A DNA stretch of 64,000 nucleotides from Pseudomonas morbosilactucae (GTDB taxonomy: Bacteria > Pseudomonadota > Gammaproteobacteria > Pseudomonadales > Pseudomonadaceae): contig NZ_JALQCW010000008.1 in NCBI RefSeq assembly GCF_023241715.1, positions 124,001 to 188,000 of the forward strand, written 5' to 3'. Below are positions 41,537-50,608 of this stretch, one piece after another. How positions within the stretch are numbered: the first letter of the stretch is position 1; each line of letters opens with the position of its first letter. Position numbers and translations under genes: made by a program. The notes beneath the pieces are model-generated. The model was not told the origin of the DNA. It did no database searches and saw nothing but the letters and a program-made list of their open reading frames with translations.

Positions 41537-42754
41537 ATGCACAGACGTCAATTGCTCAACCTGCTGTTGGCCGGCTCGGCCCTGTTGTTGCCCCTGGGAG
41601 TCAGTGCCACGCAGATTCGCGACGCCCGGCTTTGGCGTTCGGCTGACAAGCTGCGACTGGTCCTCGACCTGAGCGGCCCGGTGCTCTACAAGACCTTCAC
41701 CCTGACGGCGCCCGAGCGGTTGATCATCGACTTCAGCGGCGCCCAACTGCGCGGCGACTTCAGTCAACTGGAACTGGCCAATACGCCGATCCGGGCGATT
41801 CGCTCCGGGCACGTTGGCCAGGGCGCCACGCGCATCGTGCTCGACCTGAGCGAGCCGCTGCAGCTCAACAGCTTTTTGTTGCCGCCCCAGGATGGCCAGG
41901 GCCATCGACTGGTGCTGGACCTGTCCCATCGCGCCGCGCCACCGGCGCCAATGGCGGCTGCGCCGGTGATCGCATCGGTTGCCCCTAAGGGCCAGGCCCA
42001 TGCCAAGCGCGACATCATGGTGGTGGTCGATCCCGGCCACGGTGGCAAGGACCCGGGTGCGGTGGGCGCCCGTGGCGAGCGGGAGAAAGACGTGGTGCTG
42101 TCCATCGCCCAGTTGCTGGCCAAGCGCCTGAAGCGCGAGAAAGGCTTCGACGTGAAGCTGGTGCGCAACGACGACTTCTTTGTGCCCTTGCGTAAACGGG
42201 TGGAGATCGCCCGCAAGCACAGGGCCGATATGTTTATTTCCGTGCACGCCGATGCGGCGCCGCGGCTGACTGCCTCTGGCGCCTCGGTCTTTGCCCTGTC
42301 CGAAGGCGGCGCCACTTCAGCCACTGCGCGTTTTATGGCCCAGCGGGAAAACGACGCCGACCTGCTGGGCGCCACCCGCCTGCTCAACCTCAAGGACAAG
42401 GACCCGATGCTGGCGGGGGTGATTCTCGACATGTCGATGAACGCCACCATTGCCTCCAGCCTGCAATTGGGCGGCAGCGTGCTGGACAGCCTGTCGGGCA
42501 TTACCAGCCTGCATCAGAAGCGTGTGGAACAGGCTGGCTTTGCCGTGCTCAAGTCCCCGGATGTGCCGTCGATCCTCGTGGAAACCGGGTTTATCTCCAA
42601 CGTTCGCGACAGCCAGCGGCTGGTGACGGCGCGGCATCAACAGGCAATCGCGGATGGCCTGTTTACCGGTCTGCAGCGCTACTTCCAGAAAAATCCGCCG
42701 GCGGACAGTTACCTGGCCTGGCTCCAGGACACAAAAAACAACCGCCTCGCGTAG
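41537..42754 (+). CDS. N-acetylmuramoyl-L-alanine amidase with AMIN domain (AmiC-like, zinc cluster copy)
   Basis: 405 residues. The N-terminus MHRRQLLNLLLAGSALLLPLG has twin Arg and may use the Tat route. AMIN domain about 25-130, then an Amidase_3 domain with zinc ligands in DPGHGGKDPGA, the Glu in REKDVVLSIA, ISVHADA, and the catalytic Glu in ILVETGFISN. It splits the stem peptide from glycan strands in the periplasm. Being zinc-dependent, its presence in a Zur cluster is a backup under shortage. The stop codon falls inside a REP repeat. Confidence 0.93.
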   Translation: MHRRQLLNLLLAGSALLLPLGVSATQIRDARLWRSADKLRLVLDLSGPVLYKTFTLTAPERLIIDFSGAQLRGDFSQLELANTPIRAIRSGHVGQGATRIVLDLSEPLQLNSFLLPPQDGQGHRLVLDLSHRAAPPAPMAAAPVIASVAPKGQAHAKRDIMVVVDPGHGGKDPGAVGARGEREKDVVLSIAQLLAKRLKREKGFDVKLVRNDDFFVPLRKRVEIARKHRADMFISVHADAAPRLTASGASVFALSEGGATSATARFMAQRENDADLLGATRLLNLKDKDPMLAGVILDMSMNATIASSLQLGGSVLDSLSGITSLHQKRVEQAGFAVLKSPDVPSILVETGFISNVRDSQRLVTARHQQAIADGLFTGLQRYFQKNPPADSYLAWLQDTKNNRLA

Positions 42755-42815
42755 GAGCCGGCTTTGGGTTTTGGGCTGGGCTTGAGGGCGCTCTCGCTGG
42801 CGAGCCAGCTCCTAC
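42751..42815. repeat. Inverted pair of Pseudomonas REP elements
   Basis: GTAGGAGCCGGCT at 42751-42763 and AGCCAGCTCCTAC at 42803-42815 are inverted copies with one mismatch, flanking a further small hairpin (CTCGCTGGCGAG). The sequence is the familiar GTAGGAGC-type REP of fluorescens-group genomes. It contains the amidase stop codon and probably ends both convergent transcripts. Confidence 0.75.
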
Positions 42816-42842
42816 ATGGGGGGGCTGGTGGGGTGACGGGGC

Positions 42843-43223
42843 TTAGCAGCCGGTGATGCGGCTGCAGGTGAATTGGCTGCTGCTGCCGCCGGAGCTGGAG
42901 AAGCGGTTGCGGGTGGTCCAGCCGATGCGCTGGCTGTAGCCCACCCAGGCTTCACCGTCGGAGGCCAGGCCAGTGAAAAACGTCAGTTGCCCGTAGCGGC
43001 TGTTGGTTTGTGCCCAGTAACGCTTGCCGATCACCTCGAAACCCCGCAGGTACGTGGTGCTGCCGGCGGTGGCCACGCTGTAGGCGTTGCCCAGCGGGTC
43101 GACGCAGGCCAGCAGGTTGGCGCTGCGGGTGCAGGTGGCCGTCAGGCTGGGCATTTGCGCGGCGGCGGGTCCGGCCACCAGCAGCAAGAGCCCGGGCAGC
43201 AGGTAGTTCAGGGCAGGGCGCAT
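42843..43223 (-). CDS. Small secreted protein of the zinc cluster (126 residues)
   Basis: Start at MRPALNYLLPGLLLLVAGPAAAQ gives a clean signal peptide; an in-frame start 57 bases upstream would put a long polar stretch before it. Mature part MPSLTATCTRSANLLACVDP then a Gly/Ser/aromatic-rich body ending in FTCSRITGC; four Cys suggest two disulfides. No family recognised. A Zur palindrome sits about 80 bases upstream and is shared with dksA2. A hypothetical gene occupies the same place next to dksA2 in P. aeruginosa as I recall. Confidence 0.75.
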   Translation of the reverse strand: MRPALNYLLPGLLLLVAGPAAAQMPSLTATCTRSANLLACVDPLGNAYSVATAGSTTYLRGFEVIGKRYWAQTNSRYGQLTFFTGLASDGEAWVGYSQRIGWTTRNRFSSSGGSSSQFTCSRITGC

Positions 43224-43302
43224 CGGTGTTCTCGGGAAGCAAGAGGGCGCCAGCATCGCGCCCTTCGTCGCGGTCGGCAAGAGAGGATTGGCTTATTTGT
43301 AT

Positions 43303-43317
43303 TGTTATAATATAACA
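43303..43317. promoter_or_regulatory. Zur box between the small secreted protein gene and dksA2
   Basis: TGTTATAATATAACA, a perfect 7-1-7 palindrome, is the reverse complement of the box at 41439-41453. It contains TATAAT on the plus strand and lies 28 bases before the dksA2 ATG; regulation of both divergent genes is likely. Confidence 0.88.
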
Positions 43318-43345
43318 TAAAATAAAACCTGATCCGTGACCCGCC

Positions 43346-43750
43346 ATGACTGAACAAGAGCTGCTCGCCCAACCCGAAGCGGACTACATGAACGACGCTC
43401 AGCAAGGCTATTTCCGCGATTTGCTGCTGGCCCAGCGCACTGAACTGCAAGCGCGTATCGCTGGCGAGTTCGAGGATTTGCGTGAGCATGAACCCCAGAG
43501 CGACCCGGCTGACATCGGCAGCGCCGAAGAGCAGCGGCAGTGGCAACTGCGCTTGCTGGAGCGGGAAAAGAAGCTCCTGGACAAGATCGACGAGGCCCTC
43601 GAACGCCTGGTCCGGGGCGAGTACGGCTGGTGCCGCGACACCGGTGAAGCCATCGGTCTCAAGCGCCTGTTGCTGCGCCCCACCGCCACCCTGTGTATCG
43701 AAGCCAAAGAACGCCAAGAGCTGCGCGAACGCCATCAACGAGCGTTTTGA
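43346..43750 (+). CDS. dksA2: DksA2, zinc-independent DksA/TraR-family RNA polymerase regulator
   Basis: 134 residues with the coiled-coil body and tip [11 protein letters not shown]. The zinc finger is reduced: GYGWC-type start reads [12 protein letters not shown] and the second half [10 protein letters not shown], so only one Cys remains in each half, instead of the four of DksA. This is the known feature of Zn-independent DksA2, which takes over stringent-response transcription control with ppGpp when zinc is scarce. It follows a Zur box and precedes zigA by 31 bases. Confidence 0.96.
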   Translation: MTEQELLAQPEADYMNDAQQGYFRDLLLAQRTELQARIAGEFEDLREHEPQSDPADIGSAEEQRQWQLRLLEREKKLLDKIDEALERLVRGEYGWCRDTGEAIGLKRLLLRPTATLCIEAKERQELRERHQRAF

Positions 43751-43781
43751 CCCAGCCACCTTCCCTGATGAGGAACCCCCG

Positions 43782-44993
43782 ATGACCGACCGTCTTCCCG
43801 TTACCGTGCTGTCCGGCTTTCTCGGCGCCGGTAAAAGCACCTTGCTCAACTACGTTCTGCGTAACCGCGACAACCTGCGGGTGGCAGTGATCGTCAACGA
43901 TATGAGCGAAATCAACATCGATGGCAGCGAAGTCCAGCGTGATGTCAGCTTGAATCGCGCGCAAGAGAAGCTGGTGGAAATGAGCAACGGCTGCATTTGC
44001 TGCACCCTGCGTGAAGACCTGCTGGAAGAAGTCGGCAAGCTGGCCCGGGACGGGCGTTTCGACTATTTGCTGATCGAATCCACGGGGATTTCCGAGCCGC
44101 TGCCGGTGGCGGAAACCTTCACCTTTCGTGACGAGCAAGGCCAGAGCCTGGCCGATGTGGCGCGCCTCGACACCATGGTCACCGTGGTCGACGGCATGAA
44201 CTTCCTGCTCGACTACCAGGCCGCTGAAAGCCTGGCCTCCCGGGGCGAAACCCTGGGCGAGGAGGATGAGCGCTCGATCACCGATCTGCTGATTGAGCAG
44301 GTCGAGTTCGCCGATGTGATTCTGATCAGCAAGATCGACCTGATCAGCAGCGACGAACGCCGGGAGTTGATGGCGATCCTCGAGCGCCTCAACGCCCAGG
44401 CGCAGATCATTCCCATGGTCATGGGCCAGGTGCCACTGGAGCGGATCCTCAACACCGGGCGTTTCGATTTTGAGCGGGCGGCCCAGGCGCCGGGCTGGCT
44501 CCAGGAACTGCGCGGCGAGCATGTGCCGGAAACCGAAGAATATGGCATCGCCTCCACTGCCTATCGGGCGCGGCGGCCGTTTCATCCGCAGCGCTTTTTC
44601 GACTTTATCGATCGCCCGTGGATCAACGGCAAACTCCTGCGTTCCAAAGGCTTTTTCTGGCTGGCCAGCAAACACCAGGACGCGGGCAGTTGGTCCCAGG
44701 CTGGCGGCTTGATGCGCCATGGTTTTGCCGGGCGCTGGTGGCGGTTTGTGCCCAAGCCGCACTGGCCCCAGGATTCGGAAAGTACCGCAGCGATCATGCA
44801 GAACTGGCTTCCGGCCACGGGCGACTGCCGCCAGGAACTGGTGTTTATCGGCCAGAACATCGACTTCTCGCAGCTCAGCGCCGAGCTGGATGCCTGCCTG
44901 CTGACTGACGCGGAAATGGCCCTGGGTGCCGAAGCCTGGAGCCTTCTGGCGGACCCCTTTGGCCCTTGGCACGACGAGGGGGTGGCGGCCTGA
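43782..44993 (+). CDS. zigA: COG0523 G3E GTPase, putative zinc chaperone (ZigA-like)
   Basis: 403 residues starting [20 protein letters not shown] after an AGGAA ribosome site. Walker [10 protein letters not shown], metal motif [10 protein letters not shown] (CxCC), [13 protein letters not shown] as base-recognition motif, and a CobW_C domain ([15 protein letters not shown]). COG0523 proteins in zinc-starvation clusters are thought to deliver zinc to client enzymes with GTP hydrolysis. It is between dksA2 and the DUF1826 gene (stop and start share one base, TGATG). Confidence 0.92.
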   Translation: MTDRLPVTVLSGFLGAGKSTLLNYVLRNRDNLRVAVIVNDMSEINIDGSEVQRDVSLNRAQEKLVEMSNGCICCTLREDLLEEVGKLARDGRFDYLLIESTGISEPLPVAETFTFRDEQGQSLADVARLDTMVTVVDGMNFLLDYQAAESLASRGETLGEEDERSITDLLIEQVEFADVILISKIDLISSDERRELMAILERLNAQAQIIPMVMGQVPLERILNTGRFDFERAAQAPGWLQELRGEHVPETEEYGIASTAYRARRPFHPQRFFDFIDRPWINGKLLRSKGFFWLASKHQDAGSWSQAGGLMRHGFAGRWWRFVPKPHWPQDSESTAAIMQNWLPATGDCRQELVFIGQNIDFSQLSAELDACLLTDAEMALGAEAWSLLADPFGPWHDEGVAA

Positions 44994-45697
44994 TGTTGAC
45001 CCTGAATACACCCATCCTGCCGTTGCCGGCGGTTCGATCGGCTGGGGTGCTGGTGCTCCAGACCGAGCCGACGACCGTTCGCCGCCATGTGCAGGGCGAT
45101 GCCCCGGCCGTGCTGGCCCAGGTGCTGGACGATGAGATCAACCTGGCGCTCTGGCAGCGCCAATTGCCGGCACACATTGCGGACTTTGGCGAGTTGCTGC
45201 TGTCGTTGAACGAGCCCTTGGCGCAATCCCTGTCCCTGGAGATTGCTGACGACGAGGCCGAACCCGACCTGCGCGGCCTGGCTTCGGGCTTCAGCGATTT
45301 GGAAGGGTATGAGGGGTTTATCGCCGATGTGGCCTGGCTGGTCAGCGCTTTTGCCTGCCTGCTGGGGGCCCGGCGTGTGGGCCTGCGTTTGCGGGTGCTG
45401 GACAAGGCCATGTGCCCGCGCTTTCACGTGGACCATGTGCCGGTGCGCTTGATCACCACTTATGCCGGGGTCGGCAGCCAGTGGCTCAAGGAAGGCGCCA
45501 TGGACCGGCGTCAGTTGGGGCAGGCCGCCGCCGAGCCTGAGGACGCGGGGCAGATCCAGCAGATTGCCAGCGGCGCTGTGGCGTTGTTCAAGGGCGAAAA
45601 GTGGCACGGCAATGAAGGGTTTGGTTTGATTCACCGCTCGCCGCAACCGGCGCCGGGTGAGCGCCGCTTGATCCTGACCCTCGACTGGCTGGGCTGA
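44993..45697 (+). CDS. DUF1826 protein of the zinc cluster
   Basis: 234 residues starting [18 protein letters not shown], sharing one base with the zigA stop. The conserved DUF1826 core is CPRFHVDHVPVRLITTYAG, with Cys, His, Asp and His that could bind a metal, followed by WLKEGAMDRRQ and GEKWHGNEGFGLIHRSP. No signal peptide, so cytoplasmic. Genes of this family often accompany COG0523 genes; function unknown, possibly a metal-binding partner. Confidence 0.9.
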   Translation: MLTLNTPILPLPAVRSAGVLVLQTEPTTVRRHVQGDAPAVLAQVLDDEINLALWQRQLPAHIADFGELLLSLNEPLAQSLSLEIADDEAEPDLRGLASGFSDLEGYEGFIADVAWLVSAFACLLGARRVGLRLRVLDKAMCPRFHVDHVPVRLITTYAGVGSQWLKEGAMDRRQLGQAAAEPEDAGQIQQIASGAVALFKGEKWHGNEGFGLIHRSPQPAPGERRLILTLDWLG

Positions 45698-45782
45698 AGG
45701 GCGCGCCATCAGCCTCACGGATTTTCGCCCCCTCGGTGAAGCGCGTAGGATCACAGGCCACCGTTGTGGAAACCTTTCCTCC

Positions 45783-47153
45783 ATGTTGCAGAACATTCCT
45801 ACCCATGTGATTGCCGGCCCCTTGGGTGCTGGCAAGACCAGCCTGATCCAGCACCTGTTGCGCCAGAAACCGGCCGAGGAGCGCTGGGCCATCCTGATCA
45901 ACGAGTTCGGCCAGATCGGCCTGGATGCCGCGTTGTTGACGCGTGACGACGACGGCATTGCCCTCGGCGAAGTGGCGGGCGGCTGCCTGTGCTGCGTCAA
46001 CGGCGCGCCGTTTCAAGTGGGTCTGGGGCGCTTGCTGCGCAAGGCCCGGCCGGATCGCTTGTTGATCGAGCCTTCAGGGCTCGGGCACCCCGGGCAGTTG
46101 CTCAAGCAATTGGGCGAGGCGCCGTGGCGCGGTGTGCTGGCGGTCCAGCCGGCGCTCCTGGTACTGGACGCCCAGGCCCTGGCGGCGGGCAAGCCCTTGC
46201 CTCAGGCCCAGCAGGCGGCGTTGGCCCGTGCGGGCTTGCTGGTGCTGAACAAGGATGAAGGGCTGGATGAACCCCAGCGGCAGCAGATCGCCCGGCAATT
46301 GCCGGACTGCCCGCTGTACTGGACCCGCCAAGGGCAACTGCCGCTGGCCCGACTGCCGGGTCTGCAGGCCCGGGCCAGCGCTGCCGTGGCGGACCTTCAG
46401 GTGCCCCAGGGCCTGGCGCAGATGCCCGCGGTGTGGACCGACCCGAGCGTGCCGATCTGCCTGAGCCAGGCCCAGGAACAGGGTTGGAGTGTGGGGTGGC
46501 GTTGGCACCCCAGTCAGCAGTTCGACGCTGTTCGGCTTCGCGATTGGCTGCACAGCCTGGACTGGCGGCGGGCCAAGCTGGTGGTGCATGGCGCGGATGG
46601 TTGGTGTTCGGCCAACGCCCTGAACAATGCCGAGATCGACTGGCAGCCCAGTGAATGGCGTCGGGATTCGCGTCTTGAACTGATTTTCCACCAGGCCCAG
46701 GATCTGGGCCGCTTGCAAGACGCCTGGCGGCCTGCCGTTTGTAAGGGATGGTGTTTCAGTCAGGCGTCGCCCCGGCACATGGCGGCGCTAGCCTTACTGC
46801 CGGCCCTTGTTGTGCTCGTCGCGCCACTGGCTCAGCTCAATCACTTGCGCGCTGGGCGCTGGGGTTTTCACTTCGAAGGGGTAGGGCGCCAGTTCAATCT
46901 GCGCACTGTGGGCGCCGAACTGGGTGATGGTCCCCGAATGCCGGGTTTCGCCCGTCACCGTGAACTCGAAATTGTAGATTCGCGCCAGGCGCCGCCGGCC
47001 CTTGGCGTCCTTGACGAAGCCGATGCGCTTCAAGGCGACGTTGCCATCGAGCAGCTCGATGTCCAGCTTGGCGCAGTGCTGCTTGACCCTCTCCAGCGCC
47101 CGCTCGCGCAAACCGTGGTTGTGCCACAGCCAGGCGCCGCCGGTGGCCAATAG
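45783..47153 (+). CDS. Second COG0523 G3E GTPase; frame runs on antisense to the next gene
   Basis: Walker A GPLGAGKTSLIQ, metal motif GCLCCVNG, EPSGLGHP and NKDEG show a YjiA/CobW-type GTPase. Homologous sequence seems to end near residue 335 (CFSQASPRHMAAL, around base 46790), but no in-frame stop occurs there and the frame continues to 47153, opposite almost the whole DUF3301 gene. A TAG at 46789-46791 is in another frame, so a one-base indel, sequencing error or true extension are all possible. Probably part of the zinc-starvation group, 85 bases after the DUF1826 gene, without its own Zur-like box. Confidence 0.8.
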   Translation: MLQNIPTHVIAGPLGAGKTSLIQHLLRQKPAEERWAILINEFGQIGLDAALLTRDDDGIALGEVAGGCLCCVNGAPFQVGLGRLLRKARPDRLLIEPSGLGHPGQLLKQLGEAPWRGVLAVQPALLVLDAQALAAGKPLPQAQQAALARAGLLVLNKDEGLDEPQRQQIARQLPDCPLYWTRQGQLPLARLPGLQARASAAVADLQVPQGLAQMPAVWTDPSVPICLSQAQEQGWSVGWRWHPSQQFDAVRLRDWLHSLDWRRAKLVVHGADGWCSANALNNAEIDWQPSEWRRDSRLELIFHQAQDLGRLQDAWRPAVCKGWCFSQASPRHMAALALLPALVVLVAPLAQLNHLRAGRWGFHFEGVGRQFNLRTVGAELGDGPRMPGFARHRELEIVDSRQAPPALGVLDEADALQGDVAIEQLDVQLGAVLLDPLQRPLAQTVVVPQPGAAGGQ

Positions 47154-47186
47154 CATCAGCACGAAAATGTTTCCAAGGGTCAGCAT
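46794..47186 (-). CDS. DUF3301 small membrane protein
   Basis: 130 residues: MLTLGNIFVLMLLATGGAWLW is a membrane anchor, followed by HNHGLRERALERVKQHCAK, LDIELLDGNVALKRIGFVKD and RRLARIYNFEFTVTG, the DUF3301 pattern. Function unknown; usually beside pdxY in pseudomonads. The first 360 or so bases from its 3' end lie opposite the run-on end of the COG0523 frame. Confidence 0.88.
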   Translation of the reverse strand: MLTLGNIFVLMLLATGGAWLWHNHGLRERALERVKQHCAKLDIELLDGNVALKRIGFVKDAKGRRRLARIYNFEFTVTGETRHSGTITQFGAHSAQIELAPYPFEVKTPAPSAQVIELSQWRDEHNKGRQ

Positions 47187-47303
47187 GAACAAGGCTCCAA
47201 CGAAGAGGCACCAGCTTAACTGGCGCGCCGGTCTGTCGTACAGGATGGGTTTAGTCGCATACTGCGCGGCTCGAATTCCAATGGTTTTATGGAAAAATTC
47301 TGC

Positions 47304-48176
47304 ATGAAACGTACGCCTCATCTGCTCGCGATCCAGTCCCATGTGGTTTTTGGCCATGCCGGCAACAGCGCTGCGGTGTTTCCGATGCAGCGGGTCGGGG
47401 TGAATGTCTGGCCGTTGAATACCGTGCAGTTCTCCAACCACACGCAATATGGGCAGTGGACGGGCGAGGTCCTGGCGCCGCAGCAGATTCCCGCGTTGGT
47501 GGAGGGCATTGCCGCGATCGGCGAGTTGGGCAATTGCGACGCGATTCTGTCCGGCTACCTGGGCAGCGCGGCCCAGGGCAGGGCGATTCTCAGCGGCGTG
47601 GCGCGGATCAAGGCGGTCAACCCCAAGGCCCTGTACCTCTGTGACCCGGTGATGGGCCACCCGGAAAAAGGCTGCAGCGTGCCGTCCGAGGTCAGTGACT
47701 TCCTCCTCGACGAGGCAGTGGCCATGGCGGATTTCCTCTGTCCGAACCAGTTGGAGCTGGACAGTTTTTCCGGACGCAAACCGCAGTCCCTGTTCGACTG
47801 CCTGGCCATGGCCCGCGCGCTCTTGGCCCGTGGACCGCAAGCGGTGCTGGTCAAGCATCTGGATTAGCCCGGCAAGCTGCCGGACGGCTTTGAGATGTTG
47901 CTGGTGACAGCCCAGGGCAGTTGGCACCTGCGTCGCCCGCTGCTGGCGTTCCCCCGTCAGCCGGTGGGCGTGGGCGACCTCACGTCCGGCTTGTTCCTGG
48001 CCCGGGTGTTGTTGGGGGACAGCCTGCTGGCGGCCTTCGAATTCACCGCCGCCGCGGTGCATGAAGTGCTGCTGGAAACCCAGGCCTGCGCCAGCTACGA
48101 GCTGGAACTGGTGCGGGCCCAGGACCGCATCGCCCACCCCCGGGTGCGATTCGAAGCCACGCCGATCAGCCTCTAA
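47304..48176 (+). pseudogene. pdxY: Pyridoxal kinase gene pdxY interrupted by an amber codon
   Basis: The frame from [20 protein letters not shown] is an intact PdxY N-terminal part ([32 protein letters not shown]) up to LVKHLD, where TAG occurs at 47865-47867 (codon 188). The same frame then continues [33 protein letters not shown] (the anion-hole and base region) to a normal C-terminus, 290 codons in all. Homologues have Tyr-Pro-Gly-Lys here, so a TAC or TAT to TAG change is enough. The truncated protein would lack the GVGD catalytic Asp and ATP site. Salvage of pyridoxal would then fall to PdxK, or the stop is read through or an assembly error. Confidence 0.85.
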
Positions 48177-48195
48177 GCCAAACGGTGCGGGGCCT

Positions 48196-49587
48196 TCAAG
48201 GCTGTTCGGAGAACTGCACCGTGGGCGCCCGGCGCTTGAAACCGCCGGTGTGCCAGGCCAGGTAGGTCAGACCGGCGCCGAACCAGGCGAAGCCGATGCC
48301 CAGGGTCAGTGCCGACAGGCTGGTCCAGAGCCAGGCAATCAGGGCAAAGCCGATCAGCGGCAGCAGGCCATAGCGCAGCACGTCGGCGCCGCTGCGGGGT
48401 TGGCCGTTGCCCAGGTGACTCTTGATTACCGCCAGGTTGACCACCGAGAACGCCACCAGGGCGCCGAAGCTGATCATCGAGGCCAGGGTGGTCAGGTCGA
48501 TGACTATCGCCAGCAGCGAAACCAGGGACACCAGAACGATCGCCGTGGTCGGGGTCTTGAAGCGCGCCGACAAGGTGCCGAACACCCGGCGTGGCAGGAT
48601 GCCGTCGCGGCCCATGCTGAACAGAATCCGCGACACCGACGCTTGGGACGCCAGGGCCGAGCCCGCAGCGCCGGCCACATAGGCGGCGGTGAACAGCATC
48701 TCCAGGAAGTGCCCCCCAGCCTTGAGCATGACTTCGCCCGCGGCGGCGTCTGGGTCCTTGAACTGGCTGCCGGGAAACACCAACTGGCTGAGCAGGGCCA
48801 AGAGGATGAATAGCAGCCCGGCGCCCAGGGTGGTCATGACAATCGCCCGGGGAATGTCGCGTCGCGGATCGCGCGCCTCTTCGGCCAGGGTCGAGACTGC
48901 GTCAAAGCCCAGGAATGACAGGCACAGCACCGCCGCACCGGCCATCAGCGGCATCAGGCCGCCCTGGCTGCCATCGCCCAGCCACGGGGCGCCCAGGTCC
49001 ACCTGCTCCGCCCCCAGCAACTGCCGGCCCGCCAGGGCCACGAAGACCAGGACAAAGACGATCTGCGCGCCGACGATCAGGTTGCTCATGCTCGACACCG
49101 AGCTGATGCCACGGATGTTCAGCGCCGTCACCAGGCCAATGGTGGCGAGGATAAACACCCAGGCCGGCACCTGGGGAAAGGCGATATTGAGGAACAGGCC
49201 GATCACCAGGTAATTGATCATCGGCAGGAACAGGTAATCCAGCAGCAGCGACCAGCCGGCGAGAAAACCGATTCCCGGCCCGAAACTCAGGCTGGCGTAG
49301 GAGTAGGCCGAGCCGGCAATCGGGTATTTCTTGACCATGAAGCTGTAGGACAGGGCGGTAAACACCATCGCCAGCAGCGTCACTACATAAGCCGCGGCCG
49401 TGCGCCCTCCGGTGATCTGGGTCACCACGCCATAGGTGGTGAACACCGTGAGCGGCACCATGTACACCAGGCCGAAAAACACCAGGGCCGGCAGCCCGAG
49501 GATGCGGCGCAGGGCAGTACCTTGGGCACTGTGGGTAAAGTCATGGGAGGAGGGATGGCTGGACGGGCGTTGGCTGGCACTGGGCAT
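48196..49587 (-). CDS. APC-family amino acid/polyamine permease
   Basis: 463 residues with about 12 membrane segments after a polar N-terminus. LGLPALVFFGLVYMVPLTVF, then GRTAAAYVVTLLAMVF and KKYPIAGSAYSYASLSFGPG are typical of the PuuP/PlaP-like branch (putrescine, pyruvate or amino acids); FLGFDAVSTLAEEARDPRRD is the conserved segment on helix 6. Substrate not deducible. Single gene, facing the pdxY end with 19 bases between. The spacer 49588-49835 to the thioesterase end shows no gene. Confidence 0.9.
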   Translation of the reverse strand: MPSASQRPSSHPSSHDFTHSAQGTALRRILGLPALVFFGLVYMVPLTVFTTYGVVTQITGGRTAAAYVVTLLAMVFTALSYSFMVKKYPIAGSAYSYASLSFGPGIGFLAGWSLLLDYLFLPMINYLVIGLFLNIAFPQVPAWVFILATIGLVTALNIRGISSVSSMSNLIVGAQIVFVLVFVALAGRQLLGAEQVDLGAPWLGDGSQGGLMPLMAGAAVLCLSFLGFDAVSTLAEEARDPRRDIPRAIVMTTLGAGLLFILLALLSQLVFPGSQFKDPDAAAGEVMLKAGGHFLEMLFTAAYVAGAAGSALASQASVSRILFSMGRDGILPRRVFGTLSARFKTPTTAIVLVSLVSLLAIVIDLTTLASMISFGALVAFSVVNLAVIKSHLGNGQPRSGADVLRYGLLPLIGFALIAWLWTSLSALTLGIGFAWFGAGLTYLAWHTGGFKRRAPTVQFSEQP

Positions 49588-49835
49588 GTTGTTGTTCTCA
49601 CGCGTTCGTTTTGCTCGAATCTCCCAAGCCTCGGGAGTGCGTTTTGCCGGTGCGTCGATTCTGGCAGCGGGGCTGCGGGGGGATAACCCTCTATGTGGTC
49701 AAAAGGGGATCGAAATGGCCAATCGAGATGACCGAAGATCACTGCCAGAGGCGCTGAAGGCCGAGGCGAAAGGGGCGCAGTCGGGCTGCAAGGAGGCCGT
49801 CCCTGGCCCCGAATGTCAGGCGTTGCGGCTGTGCC

Positions 49836-50318
49836 TTAAGCGTCGCCCTTGATTTCCTGGTAGCGCTTTTCCAGCTCCTGGCGGATCTGCCGGCGTTGCT
49901 GAGCCTGCATGAAACGGCGCTTGTCTTCGCTGGTCTGGGGCTGCAGCTGTGGCACCACCGCCGGTTTGCGCTGGTCGTCCACCGCCACCATGGTGAAGAA
50001 GCAGCTGTTGGTGTGGCGCACCGAGCGCTCGCGGATGTTCTCGGTGACGACCTTGATCCCCACTTCCATGGAGGTGTTGCCGGTGTAGTTGACCGAGGCC
50101 AGGAAGGTCACCAGTTCGCCGACATGGATCGGCTCGCGAAAGATCACCTGGTCCACCGACAGGGTCACCACGTAGCGGCCGGCATAGCGGCTGGCACAGG
50201 CGTAGGCGACTTCGTCGAGGTACTTGAGCAGGGTGCCGCCGTGGACATTGCCAGAGAAGTTGGCCATGTCAGGGGTCATCAATACGGTCATCGACAGCTG
50301 GGCGTTTCCGGGTTCCAT
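49836..50318 (-). CDS. Acyl-CoA thioesterase, hotdog fold (YciA/BFIT-like)
   Basis: 160 residues from MEPGNAQLSMTVLMTPDMAN. The hotdog motif NFSGNVHGGTLLKYLDEVAY has the catalytic Asn and Asp/Glu, and TLSVDQVIFREPIHVGEL plus SVRHTNSCFFTMVAVDD follow. It hydrolyses acyl-CoA in the cytoplasm; chain length unknown. The basic, Gln-rich C-terminal tail (RRFMQAQQRRQIRQELEKRY) is common in Pseudomonas members. Confidence 0.92.
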   Translation of the reverse strand: MEPGNAQLSMTVLMTPDMANFSGNVHGGTLLKYLDEVAYACASRYAGRYVVTLSVDQVIFREPIHVGELVTFLASVNYTGNTSMEVGIKVVTENIRERSVRHTNSCFFTMVAVDDQRKPAVVPQLQPQTSEDKRRFMQAQQRRQIRQELEKRYQEIKGDA

Positions 50319-50608
50319 AGCACACTCACGGGTTGTAGGCAGGGATGACGGGTGCACCTCTGTGGGTGCTCGATCAGCATTTTCAAACCATCGATAACGG
50401 GACGCCGGGCCGTGGCTCGCCGTCACGCGACTGTGGATCTGTTTCCATATATTGCACCGGCTTTTTGCTGGAAGTCCCGGTGTTAACCTTCGAAAAGCCC
50501 GGTCCAGGGCATTTTCTTACCATCTATCGGGGTTTTTCTTTCTCTATCTCAGATCATTCTTGTGGATAGGTCGATCGCATCCGAGTGCAATTCAAGGAGA
50601 TCTTCGCC

